Of a stretch of DNA of 64,000 bases, positions 30,929 through 40,555 are shown one piece after another. The DNA lies in NCBI RefSeq assembly GCF_016809835.1, contig NZ_JAFBIL020000008.1, positions 62,001 to 126,000 on the forward strand, given 5' to 3'. Numbering within the stretch: position 1 is the first letter of the stretch; each line of letters starts with the position of its first letter. The notes below the pieces were generated by a model, which was not told the origin of the DNA, made no database searches, and saw only the letters and a list, made by a program, of their open reading frames with translations. Origin of the DNA: Massilia soli. GTDB lineage: Bacteria > Pseudomonadota > Gammaproteobacteria > Burkholderiales > Burkholderiaceae_D. A program made the translations under genes and the position numbers.

Positions 30929-33355
30929 TTACCCACGCGATTTGGCGTGATGTTTTTCTCTTGCAGCGTTCGCCAAAGCGGTCATCAAGGACTCGACCTG
31001 GTCGTCCTGCAAGGTGGTTTGAGTATCTTGCAAGCTAAAGCGGAAAGCAAGGCTTTTTTCATCCGGTTCGAGTCCGGCCCCGCGATATTCATCAAACAAA
31101 ACAATGGCTTGCACGATACGTCCTGCAGGATTTGCTGCGATCTCGGCACTAAATGCATCCAACAGATCCTGTGCCGCGACCGTTTGCTTGACCACCAGCG
31201 CCAGGTCGCGCGTGGCGCCCGGGAACTTGGAAATCTCTTCGTACTTTGGCAATGGGCGTTGTTGCAGCGCAACTGCGTCGACCTCGAACAGCACCGGGGC
31301 CTGCGGCAGCTCGTATTTCTGCAGCCAGCGCGGGTGCAGCTCGCCAATGAAGCCGACTCCACGGCCGTCCAGCAGGATCGTGGCCGAGCGCCCGGGATGC
31401 AGCGCCGGGTGGTCAGCCTTCACGAAACGCAAGGTGTACGGCGCAAACATTGCCTCGACGTCGGCCTTGACGTCGAAGTAATCGACCGCGCGGCTCGGCG
31501 CGCCCCACTGCTCGTCCACGGCCGGGCCGTAGGCGATCGCGGCCAGGCGCTTTGGCTGCTCGAAGCCGGCCACCGACAGCGGGCCGTCCACGGCGCCCGG
31601 ATTGCGCTTGAAGATGGCGCCAATCTCGAACACCCGCACCCTGCCCGCCTTGCGGTTCAGGTTGTAGCGGACGTTGGCGACCAGGCTGCCGATCAGCGAC
31701 GAGCGCATCACGCTCATCTGGCTGGCGATCGGGTTCTGCAGCTTGATCGGTTCAAGGTTGCCGGAAAAATCGGCTTCCCACGCGGTTTCCACGAAGCTCA
31801 TGTTGACCACTTCCTGGTAGCCGAGGTGGGCCATCTGGTGACGCAGCGCGAACAGCGAACGCGTATCTTCCGGCAACGCCAGCATGGCGCTGGCGGCCAC
31901 CGGCGGATTAGCCGGGATGTTCTCGAAACCGTAGACGCGTGCGACTTCCTCGATCAGGTCTTCCTCGATCTCGATGTCGAAGCGGTACGATGGCGCGGTG
32001 ACGGCGAACTCGCCCGGCTGCTGGGTAAACGGCAGGCCGAGGCGGGTGAAGATGTCGGCCACCACCACGTCGGTGATCGGCACGCCGATGACCTTCTGGG
32101 CGCGCGCGGTGCGCATCGTCACCGGCTTGCGCTGCGGCACATTGACGACCTGGTCATCGACCGGGCCGACGCTGGTGCCGGCGGTGCCGCAGATTTCGAC
32201 GATCAGCGCGGTGATGCGCTCGATGTGCTGGACCGTGGTGGCGTAATCGACGCCGCGCTCGAAGCGGTGCGCCGCGTCGGTCGAGAAGTTGAAGCGGCGG
32301 GCGCGGCCCTGGATGGCGTGAGGCCACCAGAATGCCGCTTCCAGGTAGATATTGGTGGTGTCGAGGCTGACCGCGGTGGAGTCGCCGCCCATGATGCCGG
32401 CCAGCGATTCGATCTGCTGCCCGTCGGCGATCACGCCAACCCAGTCGTCCACGTCAACGGTGTTGCCATTGAGGAGCTTGAGCGACTCGCCCTTGCGGCC
32501 CCAGCGCACATCGATCTTGCCGTGGATTTTGTCGAGGTCGAACACGTGCGATGGACGGCCCAGCTCCAGCATCACATAGTTCGAGATATCCACCAGCGCC
32601 GAGACCGAACGCTGGCCGCTGCGCTCGATGCGGCGCTTGAGCCATTCAGGCGTTGCCGCGCGCGCATTCAGGCCGCGGATCACGCGGCCGGTAAAGCGGC
32701 CGCACAGGTCCGGCGCGCTGATGGTTACCGGCAGCACTTCGTCGCTGGTGACGGCAACCGCACGCGCGGTCGGCACGTGCAGCGCGGTGCCGGTCAGCGC
32801 CGATACCTCGCGCGCCACGCCCAGCACCGACAGGCAATCCGCCTTGTTCGGGGTCAGCTTGATGGTGAACTTGAGGTCGTTCAGCGCCAGGTAATCGCGG
32901 ATATTCTGTCCGACCGGCGCATCGGCCGGCAGTTCCATCAGGCCGCTGCTCTCTTCCGACAGCTTCAGTTCCTTGGCCGAGCACATCATGCCCTGCGACT
33001 CGACGCCGCGCAGCTGCCCCACCTTGATCTCGAACGGCTTGCCGTCCGCGCCCGGCGGCAGCACCGCGCCGGCCATCGCGCAGATCGCCTTCATGCCGGC
33101 GCGCACGTTGGGCGCGCCGCACACGATGTTGAGCATGGTGCCGGTGCCGACATCGACGGTGCACACGTTGAGGCGGTCGGCGTTCGGGTGCTTCGACACG
33201 TCCAGCACTTCCGCCACGACCACGTTGGAAAATGGCGGCGCGACGGCCTCCACTTCCTCGACTTCGAGACCGGACATCGTCAGCAAATGGGACAGCTCAT
33301 CCGACGTCATCTTCGGATCGACCATGGTACGGAGCCAGTTTTCGGAAAATTGCAT
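30929..33355 (-). CDS. pheT: Phenylalanine-tRNA ligase beta subunit
   Basis: The 808-residue beta chain of the PheRS (alpha-beta)2 enzyme has an N-terminal EMAP-type tRNA-binding domain ([14 protein letters not shown]). The B3/B4 editing domain, B5, the catalytic-like core and the C-terminal anticodon-binding domain ([13 protein letters not shown]) follow. Start [14 protein letters not shown] is the family start. It follows pheS by 31 bp. It edits Tyr-tRNA(Phe) and supports aminoacylation. Confidence 0.98.
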   Translation of the reverse strand: MQFSENWLRTMVDPKMTSDELSHLLTMSGLEVEEVEAVAPPFSNVVVAEVLDVSKHPNADRLNVCTVDVGTGTMLNIVCGAPNVRAGMKAICAMAGAVLPPGADGKPFEIKVGQLRGVESQGMMCSAKELKLSEESSGLMELPADAPVGQNIRDYLALNDLKFTIKLTPNKADCLSVLGVAREVSALTGTALHVPTARAVAVTSDEVLPVTISAPDLCGRFTGRVIRGLNARAATPEWLKRRIERSGQRSVSALVDISNYVMLELGRPSHVFDLDKIHGKIDVRWGRKGESLKLLNGNTVDVDDWVGVIADGQQIESLAGIMGGDSTAVSLDTTNIYLEAAFWWPHAIQGRARRFNFSTDAAHRFERGVDYATTVQHIERITALIVEICGTAGTSVGPVDDQVVNVPQRKPVTMRTARAQKVIGVPITDVVVADIFTRLGLPFTQQPGEFAVTAPSYRFDIEIEEDLIEEVARVYGFENIPANPPVAASAMLALPEDTRSLFALRHQMAHLGYQEVVNMSFVETAWEADFSGNLEPIKLQNPIASQMSVMRSSLIGSLVANVRYNLNRKAGRVRVFEIGAIFKRNPGAVDGPLSVAGFEQPKRLAAIAYGPAVDEQWGAPSRAVDYFDVKADVEAMFAPYTLRFVKADHPALHPGRSATILLDGRGVGFIGELHPRWLQKYELPQAPVLFEVDAVALQQRPLPKYEEISKFPGATRDLALVVKQTVAAQDLLDAFSAEIAANPAGRIVQAIVLFDEYRGAGLEPDEKSLAFRFSLQDTQTTLQDDQVESLMTALANAAREKHHAKSRG

Positions 33356-33386
33356 AATCTAAGCCTTCAGCCGCGAAAAATTATTA

Positions 33387-34403
33387 TTAGTTGAACTGTT
33401 TCAGGAAACGCAGGTCGCCTTCATAGAACAGGCGCAGGTCGTTGATCCCGTAGCGCAGCATCGTCAGTCGCTCGATGCCCGAGCCGAACGCGAAGCCGAT
33501 GAACTTTTCCGGATCGAGGCCGAAGTTGCGCACCACGGTCGGGTGCACCTGGCCGGCGCCCGACACTTCGAGCCAGCGGCCTTTCAGCGGGCCGGAACCG
33601 AAGGCGATGTCGATCTCGGCCGACGGTTCGGTAAACGGGAAGTACGACGGACGGAAACGCACCTGCAGGTCGTCGGTCTCGAAGAAGGCCTTGACGAAGT
33701 TCAGATACACGCCCTTGAGGTCGGCGAAGCTGATGTCCTCGGCGATCCACAGGCCTTCGACCTGGTGAAACATCGGCGAGTGGGTGGCGTCGCTGTCGAC
33801 GCGGTAGGTGCGGCCCGGCGCGATCACCTTGATCGGCGGCGTGTGCGAACGCGCGTAGCGCACCTGCATCGGACTGGTGTGGGTGCGCAGCAGCAGCGGC
33901 TTGCCGGTGCTGTCATTGCCTTCCACATAAAACGTGTCCTGCATCGAACGGGCCGGGTGGTTCTCCGGGCTGTTCAAGGCGGTGAAATTGGTCCAGTCGT
34001 TTTCGATTTCGGGGCCGTCGGCCACATCGAAACCGATCGAACGAAAGATCTCTTCGATCCGCTCCCAGCTGCGCATCACCGGGTGGATGCCACCCATCGC
34101 GCGGCCGCGGCCGGGCAAGGTGATGTCGATCGCCTCGGCGTTCAGGCGCTGTTCGAGCTGGGCGTTGGCGAGGGCGTCGCGGCGCGCGGTCAACGCGGTC
34201 TCGATCTGCACCTTGGTGGCGTTGATCAACGCACCCTGGGCTTTTTTCTGTTCCGGATCGAGCTTGCCCAGACCCTTCATCAGTTCGGTAACCTGGCCGG
34301 TCTTGCCCAGGTATTTGGCTTTCGCGTTTTCCAGCGCGGCAGCGTCTTGGGCGGCGATAAAGTCAGCCTGCGCCGTGACAACGAGTTCTTCCAGGGAGTT
34401 CAT
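33387..34403 (-). CDS. pheS: Phenylalanine-tRNA ligase alpha subunit
   Basis: The 338-residue catalytic alpha subunit has an N-terminal coiled coil, then class II motif 2 ([12 protein letters not shown] with [13 protein letters not shown]) and motif 3 ([18 protein letters not shown]). Start MNSLEELVV removes 10 residues of a longer frame that overlaps the attenuator. It is preceded by a terminator-like hairpin that may regulate pheST. It acts in the cytoplasm, charging tRNA-Phe with phenylalanine. Confidence 0.98.
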   Translation of the reverse strand: MNSLEELVVTAQADFIAAQDAAALENAKAKYLGKTGQVTELMKGLGKLDPEQKKAQGALINATKVQIETALTARRDALANAQLEQRLNAEAIDITLPGRGRAMGGIHPVMRSWERIEEIFRSIGFDVADGPEIENDWTNFTALNSPENHPARSMQDTFYVEGNDSTGKPLLLRTHTSPMQVRYARSHTPPIKVIAPGRTYRVDSDATHSPMFHQVEGLWIAEDISFADLKGVYLNFVKAFFETDDLQVRFRPSYFPFTEPSAEIDIAFGSGPLKGRWLEVSGAGQVHPTVVRNFGLDPEKFIGFAFGSGIERLTMLRYGINDLRLFYEGDLRFLKQFN

Positions 34404-34435
34404 GCGTTTTTGTTTTCCTGAGTCGTTCCACAATC

Positions 34436-34468
34436 AAAAACGGGGCACAGGTTTGCACCTCTGCCCCG
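34436..34468 (-). terminator. Hairpin terminator or attenuator between rplT and pheS
   Basis: On the minus strand CGGGGCA pairs with TGCCCCG, extended by AGG/CCT past one mismatch, and is followed by TTTTTG. A second GC-rich hairpin (GCGCCGC with GCGGCGC) lies just upstream. I see no phenylalanine-rich leader peptide, so control may be partial termination rather than classical ribosome-mediated attenuation. Confidence 0.8.
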
Positions 34469-34522
34469 CTCTTTTCGCGCCGCGTTTGACGGCGGCGCTA
34501 ACTTGCATGCATCAAGCGTTGC

Positions 34523-34882
34523 TTACGCAGCGATCTTTGCTTTTACAGCGGCGACAATCGCAGCGAACGCTGGCTTGTCCATCACTGCCATATCGGCCAG
34601 GACTTTACGGTCCAGTTCGATAGCTGCCTTCTTCAGGCCGTTCATGAATACGCTGTACGTTACGCCATGCTCACGGGAAGCGGCGTTGATACGGGCGATC
34701 CACAGGCGGCGGAAGACGCGCTTCTTGTTACGGCGGTCACGGTACGCGTACTGGCCAGCGCGCATGACTGCTTGCTTGGCAACACGGTATACCTTGCTGC
34801 GGCGACCACGGTAGCCTTTAGCTTGTACAAGAATTTTCTTATGACGGGCACGAGCTGTAACCCCACGTTTTACTCTAGGCAT
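34523..34882 (-). CDS. rplT: 50S ribosomal protein L20
   Basis: L20 is a 119-residue early-assembly protein of the large subunit that binds 23S rRNA. The N-terminal [16 protein letters not shown] and [28 protein letters not shown] are near-universal. It follows rpmI by 21 bp in the thrS-infC-rpmI-rplT-pheST block. In enteric bacteria L20 represses its own operon by binding the rpmI leader. Confidence 0.99.
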   Translation of the reverse strand: MPRVKRGVTARARHKKILVQAKGYRGRRSKVYRVAKQAVMRAGQYAYRDRRNKKRVFRRLWIARINAASREHGVTYSVFMNGLKKAAIELDRKVLADMAVMDKPAFAAIVAAVKAKIAA

Positions 34883-34903
34883 AGTAACTCCTTAGTTGTG
34901 AGA

Positions 34904-35101
34904 TTAAGCCGACGGCATCATACGCATCACGGACTTGACATCCGCTGCGTCGACGTTCGTGATTCCGCGCAACTGGCGCTTGCTCTTGGTGGTTTTCTTG
35001 GTCAGGATGTGACGCTTGAAAGCGTGACCCGATTTAACGGTACCACCTGGACGCACGCGAAAACGCTTCTTCGCGGAGCTTTTGGTCTTCATTTTTGGCA
35101 T
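34904..35101 (-). CDS. rpmI: 50S ribosomal protein L35
   Basis: L35 is a 65-residue, highly basic protein ([36 protein letters not shown]), standard for the family. Its Shine-Dalgarno region (AGGA) falls inside a perfect 6-bp hairpin (35109-35123), which may control translation initiation. It is separated from infC by a strong terminator. Confidence 0.98.
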   Translation of the reverse strand: MPKMKTKSSAKKRFRVRPGGTVKSGHAFKRHILTKKTTKSKRQLRGITNVDAADVKSVMRMMPSA

Positions 35102-35108
35102 TGTAGTT

Positions 35109-35123
35109 CTGTCCTAAGGACAG
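35109..35123 (-). promoter_or_regulatory. Hairpin overlapping the rpmI ribosome binding site
   Basis: CTGTCC and GGACAG form a perfect 6-bp stem with a TTA loop (as read on the minus strand). The only good AGGA within reach of the rpmI start lies in the loop and 3' arm, 10 nt before the ATG. Sequestration would repress rpmI-rplT translation; whether L20 acts here is unknown. Confidence 0.6.
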
Positions 35124-35242
35124 CTCCATTGTCAGGATTGCAGGTGGCAGCCCTACGCTGCTCTTAGATGCCTGCTTTCACAGTAGTTTCCACACCCGAA
35201 AGTGCGGAACCGCAGATTTTAACACGAATCCATCGAGAAATA

Positions 35243-35279
35243 ACAAGGGGCGGATGGGAAATTCCCATCCGCCCCTTGT
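35243..35279 (-). terminator. Strong terminator after infC
   Basis: A long, almost perfect inverted repeat, ACAAGGGGCGGATGGGAA with its complement, forms a stem of about 17 bp. On the minus strand the second arm is followed by TTATTTC. It separates infC from rpmI, implying that rpmI-rplT have a second promoter or depend on partial readthrough. Confidence 0.85.
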
Positions 35280-35304
35280 AGGCAGCGCAAAACGGTTTGC
35301 AGTT

Positions 35305-35829
35305 TTACACTTTTTTCTTTTTCGGCGACAAGATCATGATCATCTGGCGGCCTTCCATCTTCGGGAACTGCTCGACCTGGCCGTACGGCTCGAGGTCGGC
35401 CTTCAGGCGTTCCAGCATGCGGAAGCCGATATCCTGGTGCGCCATTTCACGGCCGCGGAAACGCAGCGTGATCTTGGTTTTGTCACCTTCGTCGAGGAAC
35501 TTGATCAGGTTACGCAGCTTGATATTGTAGTCACCGTCATCGGTACCCGGACGGAATTTGACTTCCTTCAGGACAATGATCTTCTGCTTCAATTTAGCTT
35601 CGTGGGCCTTCTTCTGCTCCGAATACTTGAACTTGCCGTAGTCCATCAGACGGCAAACCGGTGGCTGCGCCGTTGGCGCGATTTCCACCAGGTCTACGTT
35701 CGCTTCTTCGGCCAGGCGAAACGCCTCAGCCAGGCTCACAATGCCGAGCGGCTCGTTGTCAACCCCGGAGAGACGCATTTCGGGGGCTGTGATTTCGCCA
35801 TTGATGCGATGCGACTTGTCAGTAGCTAT
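35305..35829 (-). CDS. infC: Translation initiation factor IF-3, AUA start
   Basis: IF-3 prevents premature subunit joining and proofreads start codons. The first ATG in frame (35778) would give a truncated 157-residue protein. Seventeen codons upstream, ATA at 35829-35827 follows an AAAAGGA ribosome binding site at 6 bp and restores the conserved N-terminus ([12 protein letters not shown]), for 174 residues. AUA is an AUN start of the kind typical of infC, where IF-3 discriminates against its own mRNA. The internal [12 protein letters not shown] motif is canonical. Confidence 0.93.
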   Translation of the reverse strand: MATDKSHRINGEITAPEMRLSGVDNEPLGIVSLAEAFRLAEEANVDLVEIAPTAQPPVCRLMDYGKFKYSEQKKAHEAKLKQKIIVLKEVKFRPGTDDGDYNIKLRNLIKFLDEGDKTKITLRFRGREMAHQDIGFRMLERLKADLEPYGQVEQFPKMEGRQMIMILSPKKKKV

Positions 35830-35876
35830 GTTGTTTCCTTTTAATATCGAATGGGAGTGCCGTGCGGAAAATCACT

Positions 35877-37784
35877 TCAAGCTTTGGATGCAATATCCTG
35901 CTTGAGGCGCTCGACTAGCGCGTCGATGGACATGACGCCCAAATCGACATTGCCGCGTGCTCGCACAGCTACAGTGTTGGCATCCCGCTCTTTATCGCCG
36001 ATCACAAGGATATACGGCAGTTTTTGGACGGAATGCTCGCGTATTTTATAGGTAATTTTCTCGTTGCGCAAATCAGCGTGAACGCGGAATCCCGATTTGC
36101 GCAAACGCGCTGCCAGCTCGGTCGCATACTCTGCTTGCCCGTCAGAAATGTTCAGCACCGCCACTTGCACCGGCGCCAGCCACATCGGCAAGGCACCGGC
36201 GTAGTTTTCGATCAGGATACCGATGAAACGCTCCATCGAGCCGACGATCGCGCGGTGCAGCATGACCGGGACCTTGCGGCTGTTGTCTTCGGCGACATAC
36301 TCGGCGCCGAGGCGGCCCGGCATCGAGAAGTCGACCTGCATGGTACCGACCTGCCATGGACGGCTCAGGCTGTCTTTGAGGTGATATTCGATCTTCGGGC
36401 CGTAGAAAGCGCCCTCGCCCGGCAGCTCGGTCCATTCGACGCCGCAGGCGCGCAGCGCCGAACGCAGCGCTTCTTCGGACGCATCCCACACCTCGTCGGA
36501 ACCAATGCGGTTTTCCGGGCGCAGCGCCAGCTTGACGTCGATATTGGCAAAGCCGAAATCGCCATACACTTCCATCGCCTGGGCGTGGAAGGCCGTCACT
36601 TCGGCTTCGATCTGCTCTTCGGTGCAGAAGATGTGGCCGTCATCCTGGGTAAAGCCGCGCACCCGCATGATGCCGTGCAGCGCGCCCGACGATTCATTGC
36701 GGTGGCACTGGCCGAACTCGCCGTAGCGCAGCGGCAGGTCGCGGTAGCTCTTCATGCCGGCGTTGTAGATCTGCACGTGGCCTGGGCAATTCATTGGCTT
36801 GAGCGCGTACGAACGGTTCTCCGACTCGGTCGTGAACATGTTTTCGCGGTAGTTATCCCAGTGGCCGGTCTTCTGCCACAAGGTCACGTCGAGGATCTGC
36901 GGCGCCTTGACTTCGTTGTAGCCATTGACCTGGTACTTGTTGCGCATGTATTGCTCAACCTGCTGCCAGATGGTCCAACCCTTCGGATGCCAGAACACCA
37001 GGCCCGGCGCCTCGTCCTGGAAGTGGAAGAAGTCGAGCTGCTTGCCGAGCTTGCGGTGGTCGCGCTTTTCCGCTTCTTCCAGGTTATGCAGGTACAGTTC
37101 CTGGTCTTCCTTTTTGGTCCAGGCGGTGCCGTAGACACGCTGCAGCATTTCATTCTTGGAGTCGCCGCGCCAGTAGGCGCCGGCCAGCTTCATCAGCTTG
37201 AAGACCTTCAGCTTGCCCATCGACGGGACGTGCGGTCCGCGGCACAGGTCGGTGAAACCGCCCTTCGCGTACAGCGACACATCTTCACCGGCCGGGATCG
37301 ACGCGATGATTTCCGCCTTGTAGTGCTCGCCCAGCGACTTGAAATAGGCCACCGCCTCGTCGCGCGGCATCACCGAGCGCGTCACCTTCTCGTCGCGCTT
37401 GGCGATCTCGGTCATTTTCTTTTCGATCGCCGCCAGGTCGTCCGGCGTGAACGGGCGCTTGTACGAGAAGTCGTAATAGAAGCCGTTGTCGATGACCGGG
37501 CCGATCGTCACCTGCGCATCCGGGAACAATTCCTTGACCGCATAGGCCAGCAAGTGGGCGGTCGAGTGGCGGATCACATCGAGGCCTTCCGGGTCCTTGT
37601 CGGTGATGATCGCCAGATCGCTGTCCTGGTCGATCAGGAAAGAGGTATCGACCACCTTGCCGTCGACCTTACCGGCGAGCGCGGCTTTGGCGAGGCCAGT
37701 GCCGATGCTGGCCGCTACCTCTGCTACGGTGACGGGGCCGTCAAACTGGCGCTGGGAACCATCTGGGAGTCGGACTGCGACCAT
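35877..37784 (-). CDS. thrS: Threonine-tRNA ligase
   Basis: The 635-residue ThrRS has an N-terminal TGS domain and a second additional domain with editing motifs HSTAHLLA (73-80) and CRGPH (181-185). The class II catalytic core holds zinc ligand Cys333 in MNCPGHVQ, and a C-terminal anticodon-binding domain follows. The length matches the bacterial enzyme. It heads the block and is followed by infC after 47 bp. Confidence 0.98.
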   Translation of the reverse strand: MVAVRLPDGSQRQFDGPVTVAEVAASIGTGLAKAALAGKVDGKVVDTSFLIDQDSDLAIITDKDPEGLDVIRHSTAHLLAYAVKELFPDAQVTIGPVIDNGFYYDFSYKRPFTPDDLAAIEKKMTEIAKRDEKVTRSVMPRDEAVAYFKSLGEHYKAEIIASIPAGEDVSLYAKGGFTDLCRGPHVPSMGKLKVFKLMKLAGAYWRGDSKNEMLQRVYGTAWTKKEDQELYLHNLEEAEKRDHRKLGKQLDFFHFQDEAPGLVFWHPKGWTIWQQVEQYMRNKYQVNGYNEVKAPQILDVTLWQKTGHWDNYRENMFTTESENRSYALKPMNCPGHVQIYNAGMKSYRDLPLRYGEFGQCHRNESSGALHGIMRVRGFTQDDGHIFCTEEQIEAEVTAFHAQAMEVYGDFGFANIDVKLALRPENRIGSDEVWDASEEALRSALRACGVEWTELPGEGAFYGPKIEYHLKDSLSRPWQVGTMQVDFSMPGRLGAEYVAEDNSRKVPVMLHRAIVGSMERFIGILIENYAGALPMWLAPVQVAVLNISDGQAEYATELAARLRKSGFRVHADLRNEKITYKIREHSVQKLPYILVIGDKERDANTVAVRARGNVDLGVMSIDALVERLKQDIASKA

Positions 37785-37833
37785 GCTGCTCTCCTGAACG
37801 TTGAACTGATAATGTATAACAAAAATGCGGACG

Positions 37834-37868
37834 AAAAAAAACGCGGACTAGCCGCGTTTTTCTTTTTT
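37834..37868 (-). terminator. Terminator of tRNA-Val
   Basis: AACGCGG and CCGCGTT pair around CTAG (37840-37858), flanked by an A run and a T run, so the site looks functional in both directions. It lies about 105 bp beyond the tRNA-Val 3' end and directly upstream of the thrS leader. Confidence 0.8.
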
Positions 37869-37972
37869 CAAGCCAAAGAAATCCCCACGCTGACTAGCGT
37901 CGCTCCCACAACTTGGTTGTAGTTCGCGGTGTCATAACCGTGGTGCCTTTCTCGCTCTTACTCTATGTATTC

Positions 37973-38049
37973 TGGTGGGCGGTGAGGAATTCGAATCCCC
38001 GACCCCTTGGATGTCGACCAAGTATTCTAACCAGCTGAACTAACCGCCC
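37973..38049 (-). tRNA. tRNA-Val (anticodon GAC), atypical loop positions
   Basis: The 77-nt cloverleaf includes an encoded CCA. The acceptor GGGCGGT pairs perfectly with ACCGCCC, the D arm is GTTC/GAAT, and the anticodon stem CTTGG/CCAAG encloses TCGACAT. The anticodon is therefore GAC for valine GUC. Position 33 reads C instead of the near-universal U, and the last T-stem pair (53:61) is A-U rather than G-C. The strong promoter upstream suggests that it is expressed. Identity as Val rests on the anticodon and the acceptor A73. Confidence 0.88.
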
Positions 38050-38059
38050 GATGCCCAGC

Positions 38060-38088
38060 ATTATAGAGAGCCGTCCGGCGAAAAACAA
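38060..38088 (-). promoter_or_regulatory. Promoter of tRNA-Val
   Basis: On the minus strand TTGTTT (38088-38083) and TATAAT (38065-38060) are separated by 17 bp. Transcription would start a few bases before the 5' end of the tRNA. Confidence 0.8.
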
Positions 38089-38178
38089 GGGCTATTTTCC
38101 AGCTAATTAACTTTCTTTCAAAATTTCGTTTTCAGACACGCTACACTATCGCCTGCCGCCGCCTCAATCCATCACGCC

Positions 38179-39093
38179 ATGCATTCGAACCAGCCAGACC
38201 AGTCCTCCGCCCATCTCCATGCGCACGGCGAAGGCGATGCCAAGCACGTACACGCGATTGCCGGGCGCAGCGTCGCCATCCTGGGATGGTCGGTCGCGCT
38301 GACCCTGTTCTTCGCCGTCGTCGAGGTCACCTTCGGCTTTATCGCCAATTCGCTGGCCCTGATTTCGGACGCCGGGCACATGGTCACCGACGCCGCCGCC
38401 CTCGGACTGGCCCTGCTGGCCCAGCTGATCTCGCGCCGCCCGCCATCGGCGCGCCACTCGTTCGGCTTCGTGCGCGCCGAAGCCCTGGCCGCCTTCGTCA
38501 ACGCGCTCGCCATGCTGGCGGTGGTCGGCTGGATCGTGTACGAGGCCATCGGCCGGTTTACCGCGCCGGAACCCGTTGCGGGCAACACCGTCATCGTGGT
38601 GGCGGCGATTGGACTGGCGATCAACCTGGTGGTGGCGTGGATCCTGTCGCGCGACAAGAACAGCCTGAACACCCGCGCCGCGCTGGTGCACGTGATGGGC
38701 GACCTGCTCGGCTCGGTCGCCGCGATCGTCGCCGGCATCGTCATCGCCCTGACCGGCTGGATGCAGATCGATCCGCTGCTATCGATGCTGGTGGCGGTCC
38801 TGATCCTGAAATCGACCTTCGGCGTGCTGCGCGACTCCTACCATTTCTTGATGGAAGCCGTGCCCCACCATATCGATTACCTGAAAGTCGGCGCCGACCT
38901 GGCGACGATTCCCGGCGTGCTGTCAGTGCATGACCTGCACGTGTGGGACATGTCGCCGGGCGAACCGGCGCTGATCGGCCACCTGCAAATCAATGACCTC
39001 AGCGAATGGCCCGTGGTGCTGGAGGCGGTCAAGGCGATGCTGCTGGAACGCCACGGCATCGACCACATTACCTTGCAGCCAGAAACCCACTGA
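38179..39093 (+). CDS. Cation diffusion facilitator (CzcD-like)
   Basis: This 304-residue inner-membrane metal/proton antiporter has six predicted helices. The metal-site motifs are SDAGHMVTD in the second helix and HVMGDLLGS in the fifth. A His-rich N-terminus (HLHAHGEGDAKHVHA) and a cytoplasmic C-terminal domain are present. Zn, Co or Cd export is likely by family. It is divergent from the tRNA-Val gene, and I see no clear metal-responsive operator. Confidence 0.94.
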   Translation: MHSNQPDQSSAHLHAHGEGDAKHVHAIAGRSVAILGWSVALTLFFAVVEVTFGFIANSLALISDAGHMVTDAAALGLALLAQLISRRPPSARHSFGFVRAEALAAFVNALAMLAVVGWIVYEAIGRFTAPEPVAGNTVIVVAAIGLAINLVVAWILSRDKNSLNTRAALVHVMGDLLGSVAAIVAGIVIALTGWMQIDPLLSMLVAVLILKSTFGVLRDSYHFLMEAVPHHIDYLKVGADLATIPGVLSVHDLHVWDMSPGEPALIGHLQINDLSEWPVVLEAVKAMLLERHGIDHITLQPETH

Positions 39094-39171
39094 GCCGTTG
39101 TAAGCGCCGTCTTACCGGACTGCGGCCAAGCCACCGATTGCCGTGCAATCGTGCGCTGCTGATAATGCAGC

Positions 39172-40086
39172 ATGATCCCATCGAAAATATATGACACGCT
39201 GATTGTCGGCGGCGGCCCTGGCGGGCTGACCGCGGCCATTTACCTGCGCCGCTTCCGACGCGAGATTATCGTCGTCGACAAAGGCAACAGCCGCCTGCAA
39301 CTGATTCCGGTCACGCACAATTTCCCCGGCTTCCCCGACGGCATCCAGGGCACCCAGCTGCTGGACAACCTGCGCAGCCAGCTGGGCCGCTACGGCGGCC
39401 ACGTCACCGAAGGCGAAATCACCAGCCTGGCCCACAACGGCGACTATTTCACCGCCGAGTTCGCCGGTGGCCAGTTTCACGCGCGTACCGTGTTGCTCTC
39501 GACCGGCATCGCCGATGCCGGCATGCCCATTGAAAACTGGCACGAGGCGGTGACCAGCGGCGCTGTCAGGCTGTGCCCGGTATGTGACGGGTTCGACGTG
39601 CTCGACAAGCGCATCGCGGTGATCGGCGCGCCGGACAACTGCGTGGGCCATTCGCTGTTCCTGCGTAGCTTCTCGAACGACATCACCCTGTTTGAGCGCG
39701 ACAATACCAGCTGCCTTGCAAGCAAGGACCAGCGCCGGCTGCAAGAGGCCAACATCAAGCGCGTCACCTCGCCCCTGCGCGGAGTGACGATGAGCGACGA
39801 CATGAAACCCGTGCTGCACACTGAAGATGGCGCCGAGCATCACTTCGACGTCGTCTACCCGATGCTGGGAGAAACCGCGCGTTCCGACCTGGCCGTGGCG
39901 CTGGGGGCGCAAACCACCGACTGCGACAAGCTGGTGGTCGACGACTACCAGGCGACCTCGGTGCCCGGGCTATACGCGGTCGGCGACGTGGTGCGCGGCT
40001 TGAACCAGATCAGCGTGGCGGCCGGGCACGCGGCCGTGGCGGCAACCCGCATCCATAGCCGGCTGCCGCGTCGTTTCCGCGAGTAA
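39172..40086 (+). CDS. Thioredoxin-reductase-like flavoprotein with degraded NADPH motif
   Basis: This 304-residue FAD protein has the N-terminal dinucleotide motif GGGPGG (13-18), a redox CPVC (Cys135, Cys138) in LCPVCDGFD as in thioredoxin reductase, and a C-terminal FAD segment GLYAVGDVV. The second, NADPH-binding motif is degraded to IGAPDNC (151-157), and the usual HRRxxxR is replaced by FERDNTS. It may therefore use another donor. The [2Fe-2S] ferredoxin gene starts 18 bp downstream. A plain NAD(P)H reductase is possible if the pocket tolerates the change. Confidence 0.88.
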   Translation: MIPSKIYDTLIVGGGPGGLTAAIYLRRFRREIIVVDKGNSRLQLIPVTHNFPGFPDGIQGTQLLDNLRSQLGRYGGHVTEGEITSLAHNGDYFTAEFAGGQFHARTVLLSTGIADAGMPIENWHEAVTSGAVRLCPVCDGFDVLDKRIAVIGAPDNCVGHSLFLRSFSNDITLFERDNTSCLASKDQRRLQEANIKRVTSPLRGVTMSDDMKPVLHTEDGAEHHFDVVYPMLGETARSDLAVALGAQTTDCDKLVVDDYQATSVPGLYAVGDVVRGLNQISVAAGHAAVAATRIHSRLPRRFRE

Positions 40087-40104
40087 ATATCGTCGGCGCG
40101 CGCG

Positions 40105-40443
40105 ATGACCACGATTACCGTCTTGCCGCATCCCGAGTACGCTCCCGCTGGCGCGGAAATCGACGTGCCCCCTGGCACGACAATCTGCGACGCGCTGCTC
40201 GACCACGGTGTCGAGATCGAACACGCCTGCGGCAAGGTCGGCGCCTGCACGACCTGCCACGTGATCGTGCGCTCGGGCTTCGCTTCGCTTAACGAGGTCG
40301 ACGACAACGAGGAAGACATGCTCGACCGGGCGTGGGGCCTCGAACCAGGTTCGCGCCTGTCCTGCCAGGCCATCGTCGCCGACGACAAGCTGGTGGTGGA
40401 GATTCCCCGCTACTCGCTGAACCTGGTGAAAGAGAACGGTTGA
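40105..40443 (+). CDS. fdx: [2Fe-2S] ferredoxin, Isc type
   Basis: The 112-residue adrenodoxin-type ferredoxin has cluster ligands Cys42, Cys48, Cys51 and Cys87 in HACGKVGACTTC and LSCQA. It matches the ferredoxin of the ISC iron-sulfur assembly pathway, which supplies electrons to IscS/IscU. It is not in an isc operon here; the only partner is the flavoprotein 18 bp upstream. Confidence 0.95.
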   Translation: MTTITVLPHPEYAPAGAEIDVPPGTTICDALLDHGVEIEHACGKVGACTTCHVIVRSGFASLNEVDDNEEDMLDRAWGLEPGSRLSCQAIVADDKLVVEIPRYSLNLVKENG

Positions 40444-40555
40444 TCCTGGCCTGTTAAATAGTCCGAACCATCGCCTGCCGATTCAGTCTGATTTATTGAT
40501 GGACGCGACATGGCGCACGCTGAACCGGCGCCGACTTTTACAGGAGAAAAACAAT

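Noticed and set aside
30404-33394. A 996-residue plus-strand open frame over ihfA-pheT
   Set aside because: It has a repetitive Arg/His/Ala-rich composition typical of antisense frames and lies opposite pheT.
34469-34522. A Phe leader peptide (pheM-like) before pheST
   Set aside because: The only short frame has no Phe codons, so no leader peptide is supported.
35778-35780. ATG 35778 as the infC start
   Set aside because: It would delete the conserved IF-3 N-terminus and has no ribosome binding site, while the upstream AUA has one.
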